Notes: generated from the letters alone by a model not told the origin. A stretch of DNA of 64,000 nt from Streptomyces clavifer (GCA_014651175.1 BMWJ01000003.1:62001-126000); one strand, 5' to 3'; shown: positions 15,932-25,041, numbered from the stretch's first letter. Numbers and translations: made by a program.

Positions 15932-17656
15932 ATGGCCGGGCTACGCCTGGGACCACTGCTGCGGTACGTCGACTGGGAGACCGGCTCCCGGGCCACCGTC
16001 TGGGTCGAGACGACCCGTCCCTGCACCGCGGTGGTCCGCTGCGCCGACGGGTCGTCGGGCTCGTCCCCCACCTTCGCGGTCGAGGGGCACCACTACGCGC
16101 TGGTCGTGGTGACGGGGCTGACGCCCGGCTCGTCGACGGCGTACGAGGTGCTGCTCGACGGCCGCCGCGCCTGGCCGCTCGAAGGCTCCCGCTTCCCCCC
16201 GAGCACGATCACCACCCCCGCCGTGCCGCAGCCGGAGGAGGCCGGACCCGTCCGCATCGCCTTCGGCTCCTGCCGTTGGGCGGCTCCGCCCGCCGGGGGG
16301 CACGACCTGTCCCCGGGCTCTCGGCTGCGCTCGAGCGAGGAGGACGCCATCGGCCCGGACGCCCTCGACACCCTGGCCGCACGGCTCGCCGCCGATCCCA
16401 CCGCCGTACGCCCCGACGTGCTGCTGCTGCTCGGCGATCAGGTCTACGCGGACGAGACGTCCAAGGCCACCCGGCAGCGGATCGCGGCCCGGCGCGACCT
16501 CGGGGAGCCGCCCGGGGCCGAGGTCGCGGACTACGAGGAGTACACCCACCTCTACGACGAGTCCTGGCGCGACCCGGACGTGCGGTGGCTGCTGAGCACG
16601 GTCCCCAGCTGCATGATCTTCGACGACCACGACGTCATCGACGACTGGAACACCAGCGGCGCCTGGCTGGAGGACATGCGGCGCACGCCGTGGTGGCACG
16701 AGCGGATCGTCAGCGGACTCATGTCGTACTGGGTCTACCAGCACCTCGGCAACCTCTCCCCCGACGCCCTGGCCGCCGACCCCCTGTACGCGGCGGTGCG
16801 CGCCGCGCCGGACGCCACCGAGACGCTGCGCCGGCACGCCGCCGAGGCCGACGCCGATCCTGCGGGCACCCGGTGGAGCTATCGGCGCGTTTTCGGCCGA
16901 GTACGGCTGCTCATGGTGGACACCCGTGCGGCCCGTGTCCTGGACGAGCAGGAGCGGTCGATGCTCGACGCCGGTGAGGCCCGCTGGCTGCGCGACGAGG
17001 TCCTCACCGACCGGGCCGCGTACGACCACCTGCTCATCGGCACCTCGCTGCCGTGGCTGCTGCCGCCGCTCGTCCACCACGCGGAGACGTGGAACGCGGC
17101 GCTGTGCCGGGGGGAGCGCGGCGGCCCGGACGGGCGCTGGGCGCGGATCGGCGAGAAGGTGAGGCGCGCCTGTGACCTGGAACATTGGGCGGCGTTCCCG
17201 GAGTCCTTCCGTCAGCTGTCGGAGCTTCTGCGGGAGGCGGGCCGCGGGCCCGACGCCCCTGCCACGGTTTGCGTGCTCTCGGGTGATGTGCACCACGCGT
17301 ACGTCGCGGAACCCCGCTGGTCCGATTCCGTCCCGGACGACACGAGCGGCGCACGGATCCTGCAGCTGACCTGCTCTCCCGTGCACAACTCGATCCCCGC
17401 CACGATAAGGGCCGGCTTCCGCCTGGGCTGGAGCAGGGCGGGCCGATGGCTCGGTCGCGGGCTGGCCCTCCACGGGCGGACGGGGGCCGCGCCGATGGAC
17501 TGGCGCAAGACGGGCGGACCCTGGTTCGGCAACCAGCTGATGACCCTGACCCTGCATGGCCGGAAAGCTGTTCTGACATTGGTTCAGGCCAGAGAAAGGC
17601 CGACGGGGGCACAGCTGGAGACCGTTCTGGAACGCACGCTGACGTCGAACGATTGA
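15932..17656 (+). CDS. PhoD-family alkaline phosphatase/phosphodiesterase-like protein
   Basis: The 574-residue protein has an N-terminal PhoD_N-like beta domain (GPLLRYVDWETGSRATVWVE) and a metallophosphatase domain. Metal ligands are visible in IAFGSCRW, LLLGDQVYADET, SCMIFDDHDVIDDWN, LLIGTSLPWLLP and CVLSGDVHHAYVAEP. No signal peptide or Tat motif is present, unlike classical secreted PhoD, so it is probably cytoplasmic. It belongs to the intracellular PhoD-like branch common in actinomycetes. GAGGAGGG precedes ATG 15932. The substrate is a phosphoester not identifiable from sequence. Confidence 0.88.
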   Translation: MAGLRLGPLLRYVDWETGSRATVWVETTRPCTAVVRCADGSSGSSPTFAVEGHHYALVVVTGLTPGSSTAYEVLLDGRRAWPLEGSRFPPSTITTPAVPQPEEAGPVRIAFGSCRWAAPPAGGHDLSPGSRLRSSEEDAIGPDALDTLAARLAADPTAVRPDVLLLLGDQVYADETSKATRQRIAARRDLGEPPGAEVADYEEYTHLYDESWRDPDVRWLLSTVPSCMIFDDHDVIDDWNTSGAWLEDMRRTPWWHERIVSGLMSYWVYQHLGNLSPDALAADPLYAAVRAAPDATETLRRHAAEADADPAGTRWSYRRVFGRVRLLMVDTRAARVLDEQERSMLDAGEARWLRDEVLTDRAAYDHLLIGTSLPWLLPPLVHHAETWNAALCRGERGGPDGRWARIGEKVRRACDLEHWAAFPESFRQLSELLREAGRGPDAPATVCVLSGDVHHAYVAEPRWSDSVPDDTSGARILQLTCSPVHNSIPATIRAGFRLGWSRAGRWLGRGLALHGRTGAAPMDWRKTGGPWFGNQLMTLTLHGRKAVLTLVQARERPTGAQLETVLERTLTSND

Positions 17657-17764
17657 ACGAGTTTCAGCCAGTCACGGAATGTTGAACTTGCAAGCAATCA
17701 TGAGGCGTACCTAACGTGTGGGGCCCGCTCGGTTCACGTCCCCTGACCGAAGGAGCCACCCCCC

Positions 17765-18223
17765 ATGTTCATACGCTTGGACAAGGCCCAACCCTATGCA
17801 CTCGGCCTGTTCCGTGCCGTCATCGGTTTCCTCTTCGCCTGCCACGGCGCCGCCTCTCTGTTCGGCGTCCTCGGTGGCGCCATGGGCGGCGGCACCGTCC
17901 CCGCCGGCACGTGGCCCGGCTGGTACGCAGCCGTGATCCAGCTCGTCGGCGGCACCCTGGTCGCCCTCGGCCTCGGCACCCGCCTCGCCGCCTTCATCGC
18001 CTCCGGTTCCATGGCGTACGCGTACTTCAAGGTTCACCAGCCTGAATCGCTGTTCCCCCTGCAGAACGGCGGCGAGGCCTCCGCCCTCTTCTGCTGGGCG
18101 TTCCTGCTGCTCGTCTTCACGGGCCCGGGCGCCCTGGCCGTGGACCGGCTGTTCTCCTCCCGCGCCCGTTCCACGCACGAGGGCGAGCCCCGGCGCGAAA
18201 AGGCGTCGGCCGTCTCGGTCTGA
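17765..18223 (+). CDS. DoxX-family membrane protein
   Basis: A 152-residue four-helix membrane protein typical of DoxX/SURF4 (ALGLFRAVIGFLFACHGAASLFG; VIQLVGGTLVALGLGTRLAAF; GGEASALFCWAFLLLVFTGPG). DoxX proteins associate with oxidoreductase or thiol-stress membrane complexes. The C-terminal ~25 residues are charged and cytoplasmic. A strong GAAGGAG precedes ATG 17765. Confidence 0.87.
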   Translation: MFIRLDKAQPYALGLFRAVIGFLFACHGAASLFGVLGGAMGGGTVPAGTWPGWYAAVIQLVGGTLVALGLGTRLAAFIASGSMAYAYFKVHQPESLFPLQNGGEASALFCWAFLLLVFTGPGALAVDRLFSSRARSTHEGEPRREKASAVSV

Positions 18224-18249
18224 CCGGCCCGCCCCGCTCCGCACCCACG

Positions 18250-18284
18250 CGCCCCGGCCGCCGTAGTCACAGGCGGCCGGGGCG
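18250..18284 (+). terminator. terminator after the DoxX gene
   Basis: A perfect 13-bp stem, CGCCCCGGCCGCC (18250-18262) with its complement at 18272-18284, and a 9-base loop. Confidence 0.8.
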
Positions 18285-18444
18285 TACGTGACCTGCACGA
18301 CATCGCCGGCCCTCGGGCGAATTCCGGGCGAACCGCAGGCGTATTCTGGAGAGTCGGCCCAGCCGCTCCTGCCGCTCCCCTGCGACGTCGCGGCGTCGAC
18401 ACATCGATACGTCGCTACGTCGCTACGGAACGGGGAGTAGGAAA

Positions 18445-19101
18445 GTGCTCGAGAGTATGGGTGCGCTGACTGGCAGCCCATGGATCTACGCGGTGGTCGC
18501 CCTCTCGGTACTCCTGGACGTCCTGCTGCCCGTCCTGCCCAGTGGGGTCCTGGTGATCGCGGCCGCCACGGCGGCAGCGGGCACGACCACCGTCACGGCG
18601 ACCGCCGGTGAGGCCACCCGGCAGGTCCCGTCCCTGCTGGTGCTCGTCCTGAGCGCGGCCACGGCCTCGGTGCTCGGCGACTTCCTGGCCTACCGCCTCG
18701 CCTGGCGGGGCGGCGAGCGCCTGGACCGGGCCATCGCCCGGTCCCGCCGCCTGACCACCGCACAGGCCCGCCTCGGCGCGGCACTGAGCCGGGGCGGCGG
18801 CGCACTCGTCGTGATCGCCCGTTTCGCCCCGGCCGGCCGCTCGGTCGTCTCGCTGGGCGCGGGCGCCGCCCACCGCCGGGCGAAGGACTTCCTGCCGTGG
18901 TCGGCACTCGCCGGAGTGGCCTGGGCCGGCTACAGCGTGGGCCTCGGCTACTTCGGCGGGCAGTGGCTGGGCGCGACCTGGCTGGGCACGGCCGTCTCCG
19001 TGCTCGCCCTGTTCCTGGCGGGCGCCCTGGCAGCACTCGTCGTCCGGCGGCCCGCCCGCATACCGGAGGCGGTACCCGCCGGGGTCCCGGCCGGCCTCTG
19101 A
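18445..19101 (+). CDS. DedA-family (VTT/SNARE-associated) membrane protein
   Basis: A 218-residue polytopic protein of the DedA family. Visible features are ALSVLLDVLLPVLPSGVLVIAAA with the re-entrant Pro segment, then GDFLAYRLAWRGGERL, VVIARFAPAGRSVVSLGAG with the conserved R-x(3)-G-R, and FLPWSALAGVAWAGYSVGLGYFGG. DedA proteins are proposed lipid scramblases or undecaprenyl-phosphate flippases. The GTG at 18445 is preceded by GGGGAGTAGG. The short, charge-poor C-terminus is typical. Confidence 0.86.
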   Translation: MLESMGALTGSPWIYAVVALSVLLDVLLPVLPSGVLVIAAATAAAGTTTVTATAGEATRQVPSLLVLVLSAATASVLGDFLAYRLAWRGGERLDRAIARSRRLTTAQARLGAALSRGGGALVVIARFAPAGRSVVSLGAGAAHRRAKDFLPWSALAGVAWAGYSVGLGYFGGQWLGATWLGTAVSVLALFLAGALAALVVRRPARIPEAVPAGVPAGL

Positions 19102-19117
19102 CCGCACGCTCCGCGGC

Positions 19118-19339
19118 TCACGCCCGGGCGGCTCCCCGCACCTCCAGGCCGTCCAGCAGACGCCGGGTCGCCTCCGCGATCTCGGCGACGGCGCGGTCGA
19201 AGACCTCCTCGTTGTGCGCGGCGGGCGCTCGGAAGCCGGACACCTTGCGCACGTACTGCAGGGCGGCTGCTCTCATCTCCTCCTCGGTGGCCTCGTCGGG
19301 GATGGCGGGCGGGCGGAGGGTCTTGATACTGCGGCACAT
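19118..19339 (-). CDS. DUF2277-family small protein
   Basis: A 73-residue protein matching the actinobacterial DUF2277 family end to end: MCRSIKTLRPPAIPDE start, AALQYVRKVSGFRAP core, AHNEEVFDRAVAEIAEATRRLL helix. The ATG at 19339 is chosen because the family invariably begins MCR-IKTLRPP. The function is unknown. It is the last gene of a possible minus-strand unit with DUF1254. Confidence 0.85.
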   Translation of the reverse strand: MCRSIKTLRPPAIPDEATEEEMRAAALQYVRKVSGFRAPAAHNEEVFDRAVAEIAEATRRLLDGLEVRGAARA

Positions 19340-19380
19340 GTCTCCAGTGTGGACCGCGCCACTGACAAGGGGCCCGGCTG

Positions 19381-20730
19381 TCACACACCCTCGACCCGCT
19401 CGACGGCCGGGATCACGTAGGTCCCGTCGAGAACCGCCTGCTCGGGCAGGTGGAGCCGCATGACGGGCCCGAATCCCCCGGCGGGCGCCGGCAGCCAGTT
19501 GGCCGCATGGGCGGGATCCGCCGGCGGATCAGCGGACAGGTGGAGGGTCAGCGAACCGTCTGCGTCGTGGACGAGTCCCGGCGTATGGTCGCCGATCGCG
19601 TACCGGTCGACCGGATTCGCGACCAGATGGTGTCCCGGGGTGTCGTACATGGTCACCGACCAGAACGCCCGGACCGGCGGTGGCTCGGCCAGGCGCAGCA
19701 CATAGCGGTGCGCACCGTCGAGCGGGCGCCCCCGGGAGTCGTGGGCGGTGTGCGCGTACACGGCCTCGTACCCGTGGGGCGTCCACAGGGCCTCCCGCGC
19801 CGCCACCGCCCTGACCAGATACGACGCCTCCCGGTCCGCGGTCTGCCACTCCGACGGGCCGATCGTGCCGACGCCGTGGTGGTCGAGGCCGCGGTCCCCC
19901 GGGTGGGGACGCACCTCCCACGCACCCGGCGGCCCGTGCGCGGCTTCCTGCGAGCGGACCGCCTCCTCCACCCGCGATCTGCCCAGCGCAAGCCCTTCCC
20001 CCAGCGCACGGACGAGCCCGGGCCCGGCCGACACATAGGGCGAGGGCCCTTCCTCCAGGAGTCCCAGGGGCTGGAACCGGTCCTGATAGGCGCGGTCGGG
20101 CGCGGCGGGCGGGAAATCGGCCGCCCACACCCGGAGCTGCTCGAAGAAGCGCAGGGCCTCCGGTACGTCCGGGTCGGGCGCGGGCAGCCCGGTACGGTGC
20201 GCCCGCGCGCCCAGGTGCGTCAGGGTGAGCTCCTGCTGCAGCGCGCGCACCCGGGGCAGGTCCCGCGGGTCGGCGCACGCGATCCGCCCGACGAGGGACA
20301 CCACGGACGTGGGTGCGTCGATCACGCCCGCCACCCCGTCGGGCACCGTCCCGGACCACCCGGGCGGCACGACGAGCCATTCCCCCTCGCCCGTGCCGGT
20401 CGCCCGGCTGCCGAGGTAGGTGAAGGAATTGCTCCACGTGTCCACGAACTGCAGCACGTAGTACGCACCGCCGGTGTCGGGCACGTGCAGCCGGACCGGG
20501 CCGCCGGACAGATCGAGCTGAGCGAGCGCCTCGACGAGGTCACTCGCGCCCCACGGGACGTGGGCGGCCGGTGTGGCCGGCCCCTCCGCGTGGGCGAAGT
20601 CGTTGAAGGGCGCCGGCCCCAGCACCCCGAAGCCCTCCTGGAGGCCGGCCTGGACCGCGCACAGCTCGCGGACCAGCGGCGACCCGTAGACGTACGCGTC
20701 GGCGGCGAGGAGGGCCGTTCCCGGTCCCAC
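19381..20730 (-). CDS. DUF1254/DUF1214 domain protein
   Basis: This 449-residue protein has an N-terminal DUF1254 part (AADAYVYGSPLVRELCAVQ; DTGGAYYVLQFVDTWSNSFTYLG) and a C-terminal DUF1214 part (REALWTPHGYEAVYAHTAHD; FWSVTMYDTPGHHLVANPVDRYAIGDHT). The family is found in actinobacteria and algae-associated bacteria, with no settled biochemical role. The GTG at 20730 is one base past the TGA of the 83-residue gene upstream, indicating coupling. No signal peptide is present, whereas many homologues carry one. Confidence 0.82.
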   Translation of the reverse strand: MGPGTALLAADAYVYGSPLVRELCAVQAGLQEGFGVLGPAPFNDFAHAEGPATPAAHVPWGASDLVEALAQLDLSGGPVRLHVPDTGGAYYVLQFVDTWSNSFTYLGSRATGTGEGEWLVVPPGWSGTVPDGVAGVIDAPTSVVSLVGRIACADPRDLPRVRALQQELTLTHLGARAHRTGLPAPDPDVPEALRFFEQLRVWAADFPPAAPDRAYQDRFQPLGLLEEGPSPYVSAGPGLVRALGEGLALGRSRVEEAVRSQEAAHGPPGAWEVRPHPGDRGLDHHGVGTIGPSEWQTADREASYLVRAVAAREALWTPHGYEAVYAHTAHDSRGRPLDGAHRYVLRLAEPPPVRAFWSVTMYDTPGHHLVANPVDRYAIGDHTPGLVHDADGSLTLHLSADPPADPAHAANWLPAPAGGFGPVMRLHLPEQAVLDGTYVIPAVERVEGV

Positions 20731-20731
20731 G

Positions 20732-20983
20732 TCAGACGGCCGCCTTCGAGCAGTCCGTGCACAGGGCCCGGAGCGGGACGGTACCGCTCGCTGTCGCGAC
20801 GGTCGCCCCCGGCGGCAGGTACGGCAGCCGGCCGGGACGCAGCCCCGGGCCCGGGGGGTCGACACCCACCACGCGGGCCCTCGGGGAACGACGCGGGACG
20901 CCGGGGCCGGACGGCAGCGGCTCACCGGGGACGGCCGATCGCGGGGCACCGGAGCCGGGTGCGGACGGTGCTGACGAGGCCAT
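20732..20983 (-). CDS. small Pro/Gly-rich hypothetical protein upstream of DUF1254
   Basis: I do not recognise this 83-residue protein. It begins MASSAPSAPGSGAPR after a good GGAGGAA Shine-Dalgarno and ends CTDCSKAAV, with two cysteines three residues apart. The central part (RLPYLPPGATVATASGTVPLR) looks like a short beta segment. Stop and downstream GTG are separated by one base, which supports a coupled gene. Composition is Pro/Ser/Gly-rich, so a chance open frame remains possible. Confidence 0.5.
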   Translation of the reverse strand: MASSAPSAPGSGAPRSAVPGEPLPSGPGVPRRSPRARVVGVDPPGPGLRPGRLPYLPPGATVATASGTVPLRALCTDCSKAAV

Positions 20984-21160
20984 GGCTTCCTCCACTCGAC
21001 GGACGCTTCACGGCGGCCCGGCGGAGTCCGGGGGTGGTCGGGCCCCGCGCGACGGCTTCACCCGGACGTCAGGAACGCACCGGTGCGCCGGGGCGGGGCC
21101 GCCGCGGACGCCTCCCGGAGGCGGCGCACGCGCGACGCTCTCGGGGGCGGTGTACGCCCC

Positions 21161-21505
21161 TCAGGGAGCACCGACGGTCACCACCTGTCCCTGGGCGTCC
21201 ACGGTGAGGGCGATGCGCTCGACCTTGTTCGTCGCGGCCAGCACCGCCCATACGAGGCCCCACGCACAGCACGAGAAGACGGTCAGGAGGGCGTGCAGCA
21301 CATGGTTGAGCGGCTGCCCCCGCACGAGAACGGCCTGGCTCCCCGACCGGGACTCAACCCGCCACCCGGCGGCGATCCGCCGGCTGACCACCCAGTCCAG
21401 GATGAGGCCGCGCTGCGCGGCGTCGGGCTCCGCGCCACCGGCTCCGTAGTACCCCGGAGGCGGCTGGATGGACACCTCGCCCCGGGGGGCTCCACGCGGC
21501 TTCAT
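21161..21505 (-). CDS. small single-pass membrane protein of unknown function
   Basis: A 114-residue protein. A Pro/Gly-rich N-terminus precedes AQRGLILDWVVSRRIAAGWRVESRSGSQAVLVRG, of which LDWVVSRRIAAGW is the most structured part. It is followed by one hydrophobic helix (VLHALLTVFSCCAWGLVWAVLA) and a short strand KVERIALTVDAQGQVV. The ATG at 21505 follows GGAGGTGAG. Similar small proteins occur across Streptomyces, but I cannot assign a role. It forms a two-gene operon with the 71-residue gene just upstream. Confidence 0.7.
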   Translation of the reverse strand: MKPRGAPRGEVSIQPPPGYYGAGGAEPDAAQRGLILDWVVSRRIAAGWRVESRSGSQAVLVRGQPLNHVLHALLTVFSCCAWGLVWAVLAATNKVERIALTVDAQGQVVTVGAP

Positions 21506-21510
21506 GGGGC

Positions 21511-21726
21511 TCACCTCCAGGTGTCGAGGTCTCCGCCTCGCCACTCGATCAACTCCGGCTGATCCAGGTCGATCTCCTCGGCACCGTCGGCGAGCCCGGA
21601 CCGCCGGAGGAACGCGGCCACGTCCCCGCGCCCGTGCGCGAGCCCGACGATCTGCCCGCGCACGGTCACCCGCCGCCCGCCGGACGGCGAGGGCGGGTAC
21701 ACGATCACATGCGGATGACCGGACAT
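21511..21726 (-). CDS. small hypothetical protein, first gene of a two-gene operon
   Basis: A 71-residue protein, MSGHPHVIVYPPSPSGGRR at the start, then VTVRGQIVGLAHGRGDVAAFLRRSGL and EEIDLDQPELIEWRGGDLDTW. It has a compact beta-beta-alpha look and an acidic end. The stop lies five bases before the next gene's start, so the two are coupled. No family is recognised. Confidence 0.65.
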   Translation of the reverse strand: MSGHPHVIVYPPSPSGGRRVTVRGQIVGLAHGRGDVAAFLRRSGLADGAEEIDLDQPELIEWRGGDLDTWR

Positions 21727-21913
21727 GCCTCCACGGTCCCCCGGCCCCCGGCGGACCGCATCCCGGGAGCCTGCGGCGCCGCCGGTCCGCGTCCGTCGAC
21801 GGTCCCTTCGCGCCCGATCCCGGGACGCCCGGACCACCGAACGGGCAGGATGGACCGGCCGCGTACAGAGCAGCGGCCCGACTGCCGGGCGGGCAGCGAC
21901 CTCAGGGGGAACA

Positions 21914-22450
21914 GTGGGCCGGCACGACGCAGAGGACGACCGTGAGAAGTGGGCGCAAGAGGCCTATGCGGTACTGATCGACGTAGCGCGGACCTACCAC
22001 GCCGTCATCACCTACAAGGAGCTGGGAGAAGAGGTGCAGCAGAGGTCCGGCATCCACACCCGGTCCCTGCTCCACAACTGGATCGGTTCCGTCCTCGCGA
22101 AGGTGGTCCGTGAGGCACACCGGAGGGGTGACCCCCCGTTGACCGCACTGGTCGTGCACAAGGACGACGGCATGGTGGGCGTGGGCTACAAGGAAGTCCT
22201 GGAGATCGCCGGGCAGCCGCCCCTGCAGGGGGTGGAGGAACGCGAACGGCACGCTGCCGAAGCGCGGTTCACGTGTTACCAGAGGTTCGGTGCGACGCTC
22301 CCTCCGGACGGGGGAAGGCCGGCGCTCGCCCCCAGGTACCAGGCAGCCGTCGAACGTCGGCGCAGCCGAGCTCCGGAGCCACCGCCGCGCGTGTGTACGG
22401 GGTGCTTCGTCCAGCTGCCGGCAACCGGCGTCTGCGACTCCTGCGGCTGA
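21914..22450 (+). CDS. hypothetical protein with C-terminal zinc-ribbon-like knuckle
   Basis: This 178-residue protein starts at GTG 21914 after AGGGGGA. Residues ~5-110 are helical and MGMT/winged-helix-like (WAQEAYAVLIDVARTYHAVITYKELGEEV; TALVVHKDDGMVGVGYKEVL). The final 20 residues contain CTGCFVQLPATGVCDSCG, four cysteines arranged as two CxxC pairs, a likely zinc site. It may bind nucleic acid, but no specific function can be claimed. Proteins of this form are common in Streptomyces accessory DNA. Confidence 0.7.
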   Translation: MGRHDAEDDREKWAQEAYAVLIDVARTYHAVITYKELGEEVQQRSGIHTRSLLHNWIGSVLAKVVREAHRRGDPPLTALVVHKDDGMVGVGYKEVLEIAGQPPLQGVEERERHAAEARFTCYQRFGATLPPDGGRPALAPRYQAAVERRRSRAPEPPPRVCTGCFVQLPATGVCDSCG

Positions 22451-22658
22451 GCGACCGGGCCGCCGCGCCCACGGGGGTGTCCGTCCACGGCATCCGTGTC
22501 GGTGCCTGTGTGGCCTCGGAGCAAGCCACCCTCCGGCCGGAGCGCTTCCCCGCACCGCAACCCCCTGCTCCACGGGCGGCCTTCACCGCTCCGGTCGTGG
22601 CGCGTCTCTGCTGTACTGCTGGTCCTGGAGACGCAATCGACGCGGGGGCGGTGGGACT

Positions 22659-23231
22659 GTGCGGGCATACGACCGCGGGGTACTGGGAGTCGTGGGCTCG
22701 GCAGCCGACGGAGTCGAGCAGCTGCGCTCCGGGCTCGTGGAGCCGGCCATCGCCCTCGGCTGGCAGGTGGCCGTGACCCTGACACCGAATGCCGGCCGAT
22801 GGCTGAGGGCGAACGGCGAGCTGGACCGGCTGGAGACACTGACCGGCCTGCCGGTTCGGGATTCACCGCGCCTGCCGGCCGAACCCCGACCCCACCCGGT
22901 CGCCACCTGCTACGTCGTCGCCCCGGCCACCGCGAACTACGTCGCCAAGCTCGCCACCGGCATCGCGGACAACCAGGCACTGACACAGGTGAGCGAGGGC
23001 ATCGGCACCCTCGGCGTCCCCGTGGTGCTGTTCCCTCGGATCAATGCGGCGCACGCCCGCCATCCGGCGTGGAAGCAGCACATCGGGGCCCTGAGCGCGG
23101 CGGGTGTGCACCTCGTCCACGGACCGGACGTGTGGCCGCTCCACGAGCCCCGCGAAGGTCCGGCGGCTCAGCCGTTGCCATGGCGGGCGATTCTGACGTC
23201 CCTTCCCGGCGGCGGTCGGACGGGCTCATGA
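22659..23231 (+). CDS. flavoprotein-family (PPC decarboxylase-like) protein
   Basis: This 190-residue protein starts at GTG 22659. It has the flavoprotein Rossmann-like fold of the Dfp/EpiD group: VLGVVGSAADGVEQL at the flavin phosphate loop, WQVAVTLTPNAGRWL, then CYVVAPATANYVAKLATGIADN, the PXMNxxMW-region counterpart, and TLGVPVVLFPRINAAHARHPAWKQH. Stand-alone members of this group oxidatively decarboxylate cysteine residues or act in cofactor pathways. There is no coaBC context here. The start lacks a strong ribosome site. Confidence 0.8.
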   Translation: MRAYDRGVLGVVGSAADGVEQLRSGLVEPAIALGWQVAVTLTPNAGRWLRANGELDRLETLTGLPVRDSPRLPAEPRPHPVATCYVVAPATANYVAKLATGIADNQALTQVSEGIGTLGVPVVLFPRINAAHARHPAWKQHIGALSAAGVHLVHGPDVWPLHEPREGPAAQPLPWRAILTSLPGGGRTGS

Positions 23232-23330
23232 CCCGCGACTGCCGAGCCGGCGGGCTCATCTCCCCAACCTGCGCGATGCCGGTCCGCGGCGGCGGTCGGC
23301 CCGCCCGCCCGGGGCCGCCGCAGTACCGCT

Positions 23331-23903
23331 CTACTCGCCATCGCGCTGCCGCTCCTCCTGGACGGCCGGGGCAGGCACGGAGTCCGAGCGCCGCTGCCGC
23401 GCCACGAAGACCGCCGCCACGACCGACACGACCAGGAAGAGCAGGGCGCTCACACCCGACATGACCGCCAGCAGCGCGGCCCCGCCGCCACCGACATCCT
23501 CTTCCCGTGCGACAACCTGCGGGTCGTCCGCCTGGTACCGGACGGTCAGCCGCGTGCCGACAGAGTCCTTGCCACCGCCACTGCCCGTCGGCAGGTCCGC
23601 CACCACGGTCCGCCCGGCCGCCTCGAACCTGACCTGACACTGACCCGCCATGCATGCACCCCGCGTGTGCAGGGTCCCTCGAGCCCGTTCGCCGTCCGCC
23701 AGGGAGCGCAGGTGCTGAGCCGCCGGGACCATCACCAGTGCCGACAACGCGCCCAGCAGCAGTGCCAGCACCAGACATGCGACGAGAGACGTACGAGGAC
23801 TCAAGCCGCCTGTGGACGCGTTCCGCTCATGCGCACCGGAGACGCCCCCGCTTGCCGTGTTGTTCAAGTCCCCCACCCCTTGGTTCCATTGCCGCGACGT
23901 CAC
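23331..23903 (-). CDS. DUF3592-like two-TM membrane protein
   Basis: A 190-residue protein with hydrophobic segments near residues 43-66 (LVACLVLALLLGALSALVMV) and 140-165 (LLAVMSGVSALLFLVVSVVAAVFV). An external beta region between them (CMAGQCQVRFEAAGRTVVADL; SVGTRLTVRYQADDPQVV) is DUF3592-like. GTG 23903 has AGAGGTGG upstream; GTG 23876 is a shorter alternative. It may be the last core gene before the island. The function is unknown. Confidence 0.65.
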   Translation of the reverse strand: MTSRQWNQGVGDLNNTASGGVSGAHERNASTGGLSPRTSLVACLVLALLLGALSALVMVPAAQHLRSLADGERARGTLHTRGACMAGQCQVRFEAAGRTVVADLPTGSGGGKDSVGTRLTVRYQADDPQVVAREEDVGGGGAALLAVMSGVSALLFLVVSVVAAVFVARQRRSDSVPAPAVQEERQRDGE

Positions 23904-24711
23904 GCACCCGCCCCACCTCTGGGCTCCGTCTCGCCACCGCCCTGCTGGCAAAGGTATGCGGCGGGTCCGGTTGGCATCATGGGGTGATGTCGGCACTCCG
24001 GTCACGGTCCGGCTGCCTGCTGTCGGCAACGAAGGGGACGATCCCTCTCCTGCGGTTCCCGTTCGGGCACCACAGGCCTCGTTCCACGACAGCCCCGCGT
24101 CCCGCTCGTGTTCCGCATCGCCTCCGGATCTGCGCGGACCCCGCGGCGCCGGCCCTCCCGGAAGATTCCGGCAGAAGCCGGTGCCGGTGCCGACCGCTGC
24201 CCCATGGCACCCCGACGGGCGGGCGTAGACCCTCGCGCCCGCCCCTATCCGGAGCAGGTGCTGACAGGTACGAATATCAACCGGGTCGGGTGACACTTCG
24301 GTTCAATTGCCCGAGTCACTCGAGAAGTAGACCTCTTCATTTCGAACTGGCACGGTCACCGCACTCCTGATCAAAATGATCAACACTTACTCGCCATATC
24401 GTCGGCGGAATCCCGCCAAGACGGCACGCAATCAATCGACGCCCGCGTACACAACCTGCGCGAATCTGGCACGACGACCGCGTTCTTCCGACGAGATGTC
24501 CGCCATTTGGAGTATCCTGCCGACGTCGGAGCGTCACCACTCCGATAGATGAATGATCTTGCCCTCGAGGTTCGTTCGTCACTTCATGCGGCCGGTACCA
24601 GAGGAGCGCAATCTCCAGTGACCCACGCTCGCCCCAGCGTCAGAGTTACGCGGATTGCGGGGTTCCGGCCATATGCCACACCCGCCGCTCACAGCCGGGG
24701 GCGGTGAGCGG
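23904..24711. other. gene-free, locally AT-richer stretch at the left side of the island
   Basis: No frame here has plausible codon use or a recognisable product. Base composition falls between about 24,300 and 24,600 relative to flanks. TGATCA-AAA-TGATCA occurs at 24368-24382. No second copy of the tRNA-Val 3' end was found, so the left attachment site is not identified. Confidence 0.5.
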
Positions 24712-24984
24712 ATGGTGGGACGCGAACTCAAACCGTCGGAGCACCCGAAGAAGGACGTGCGACACGTCCTGGAGAAGTGGGCGTCCCAGGGCTGGGTAGT
24801 CCGCAAGGAAGGGCACTGGGGCAAGCTGTACTGCCCCTGCGAGGGCCTGTGCACGGCCATCCCGATCGCGGGATCACCCCAGAACGAGGGGGCGCACGCC
24901 CGCAAGGTGGACCGCCTCGCCTCGCGCTGCCCACTCCCCCCGGACGCACCGAACCGGAGCCTCACCGGCAGAGCGCGGGATTGA
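24712..24984 (+). CDS. HicA-like small protein (candidate toxin)
   Basis: A 90-residue protein. The core KKDVRHVLEKWASQGWVV-RKEGHWGKLYCP-CEGLC-TAIPIAGSPQNEGAHARKV follows the HicA/YcfA pattern: an amphipathic helix, a strand with Gly-His (catalytic His in HicA RNases), a second strand and a C-terminal helix. CPCEGLC (three Cys) and the RCPLP tail are unlike classic HicA and could bind zinc. ATG 24712 has GGCGGTGAG upstream. It lies 93 bases before an HTH-protein gene, which would be its natural antitoxin. The toxin role is inferred from fold resemblance and order only. Confidence 0.55.
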   Translation: MVGRELKPSEHPKKDVRHVLEKWASQGWVVRKEGHWGKLYCPCEGLCTAIPIAGSPQNEGAHARKVDRLASRCPLPPDAPNRSLTGRARD

Positions 24985-25021
24985 AGCGCGACCACCATTG
25001 CCCATCTTTGTCCCTATTTCA

Positions 25022-25041
25022 CTGTTGACGAATGACAACAG
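25022..25041. promoter_or_regulatory. inverted repeat over the -35 region of the HTH gene
   Basis: CTGTTG and CAACAG are perfect inverted arms with an 8-base spacer. They cover TTGACG (25024-25029), a likely -35, with GATGCT 17 bases downstream. The position fits an autoregulatory operator for the HTH protein at 25078. Confidence 0.5.

Noticed and set aside
23977..24210. Short minus-strand frames upstream of the HicA-like gene
   Set aside because: Two overlapping frames with Arg-rich composition and no start signals; typical of random high-GC sequence.
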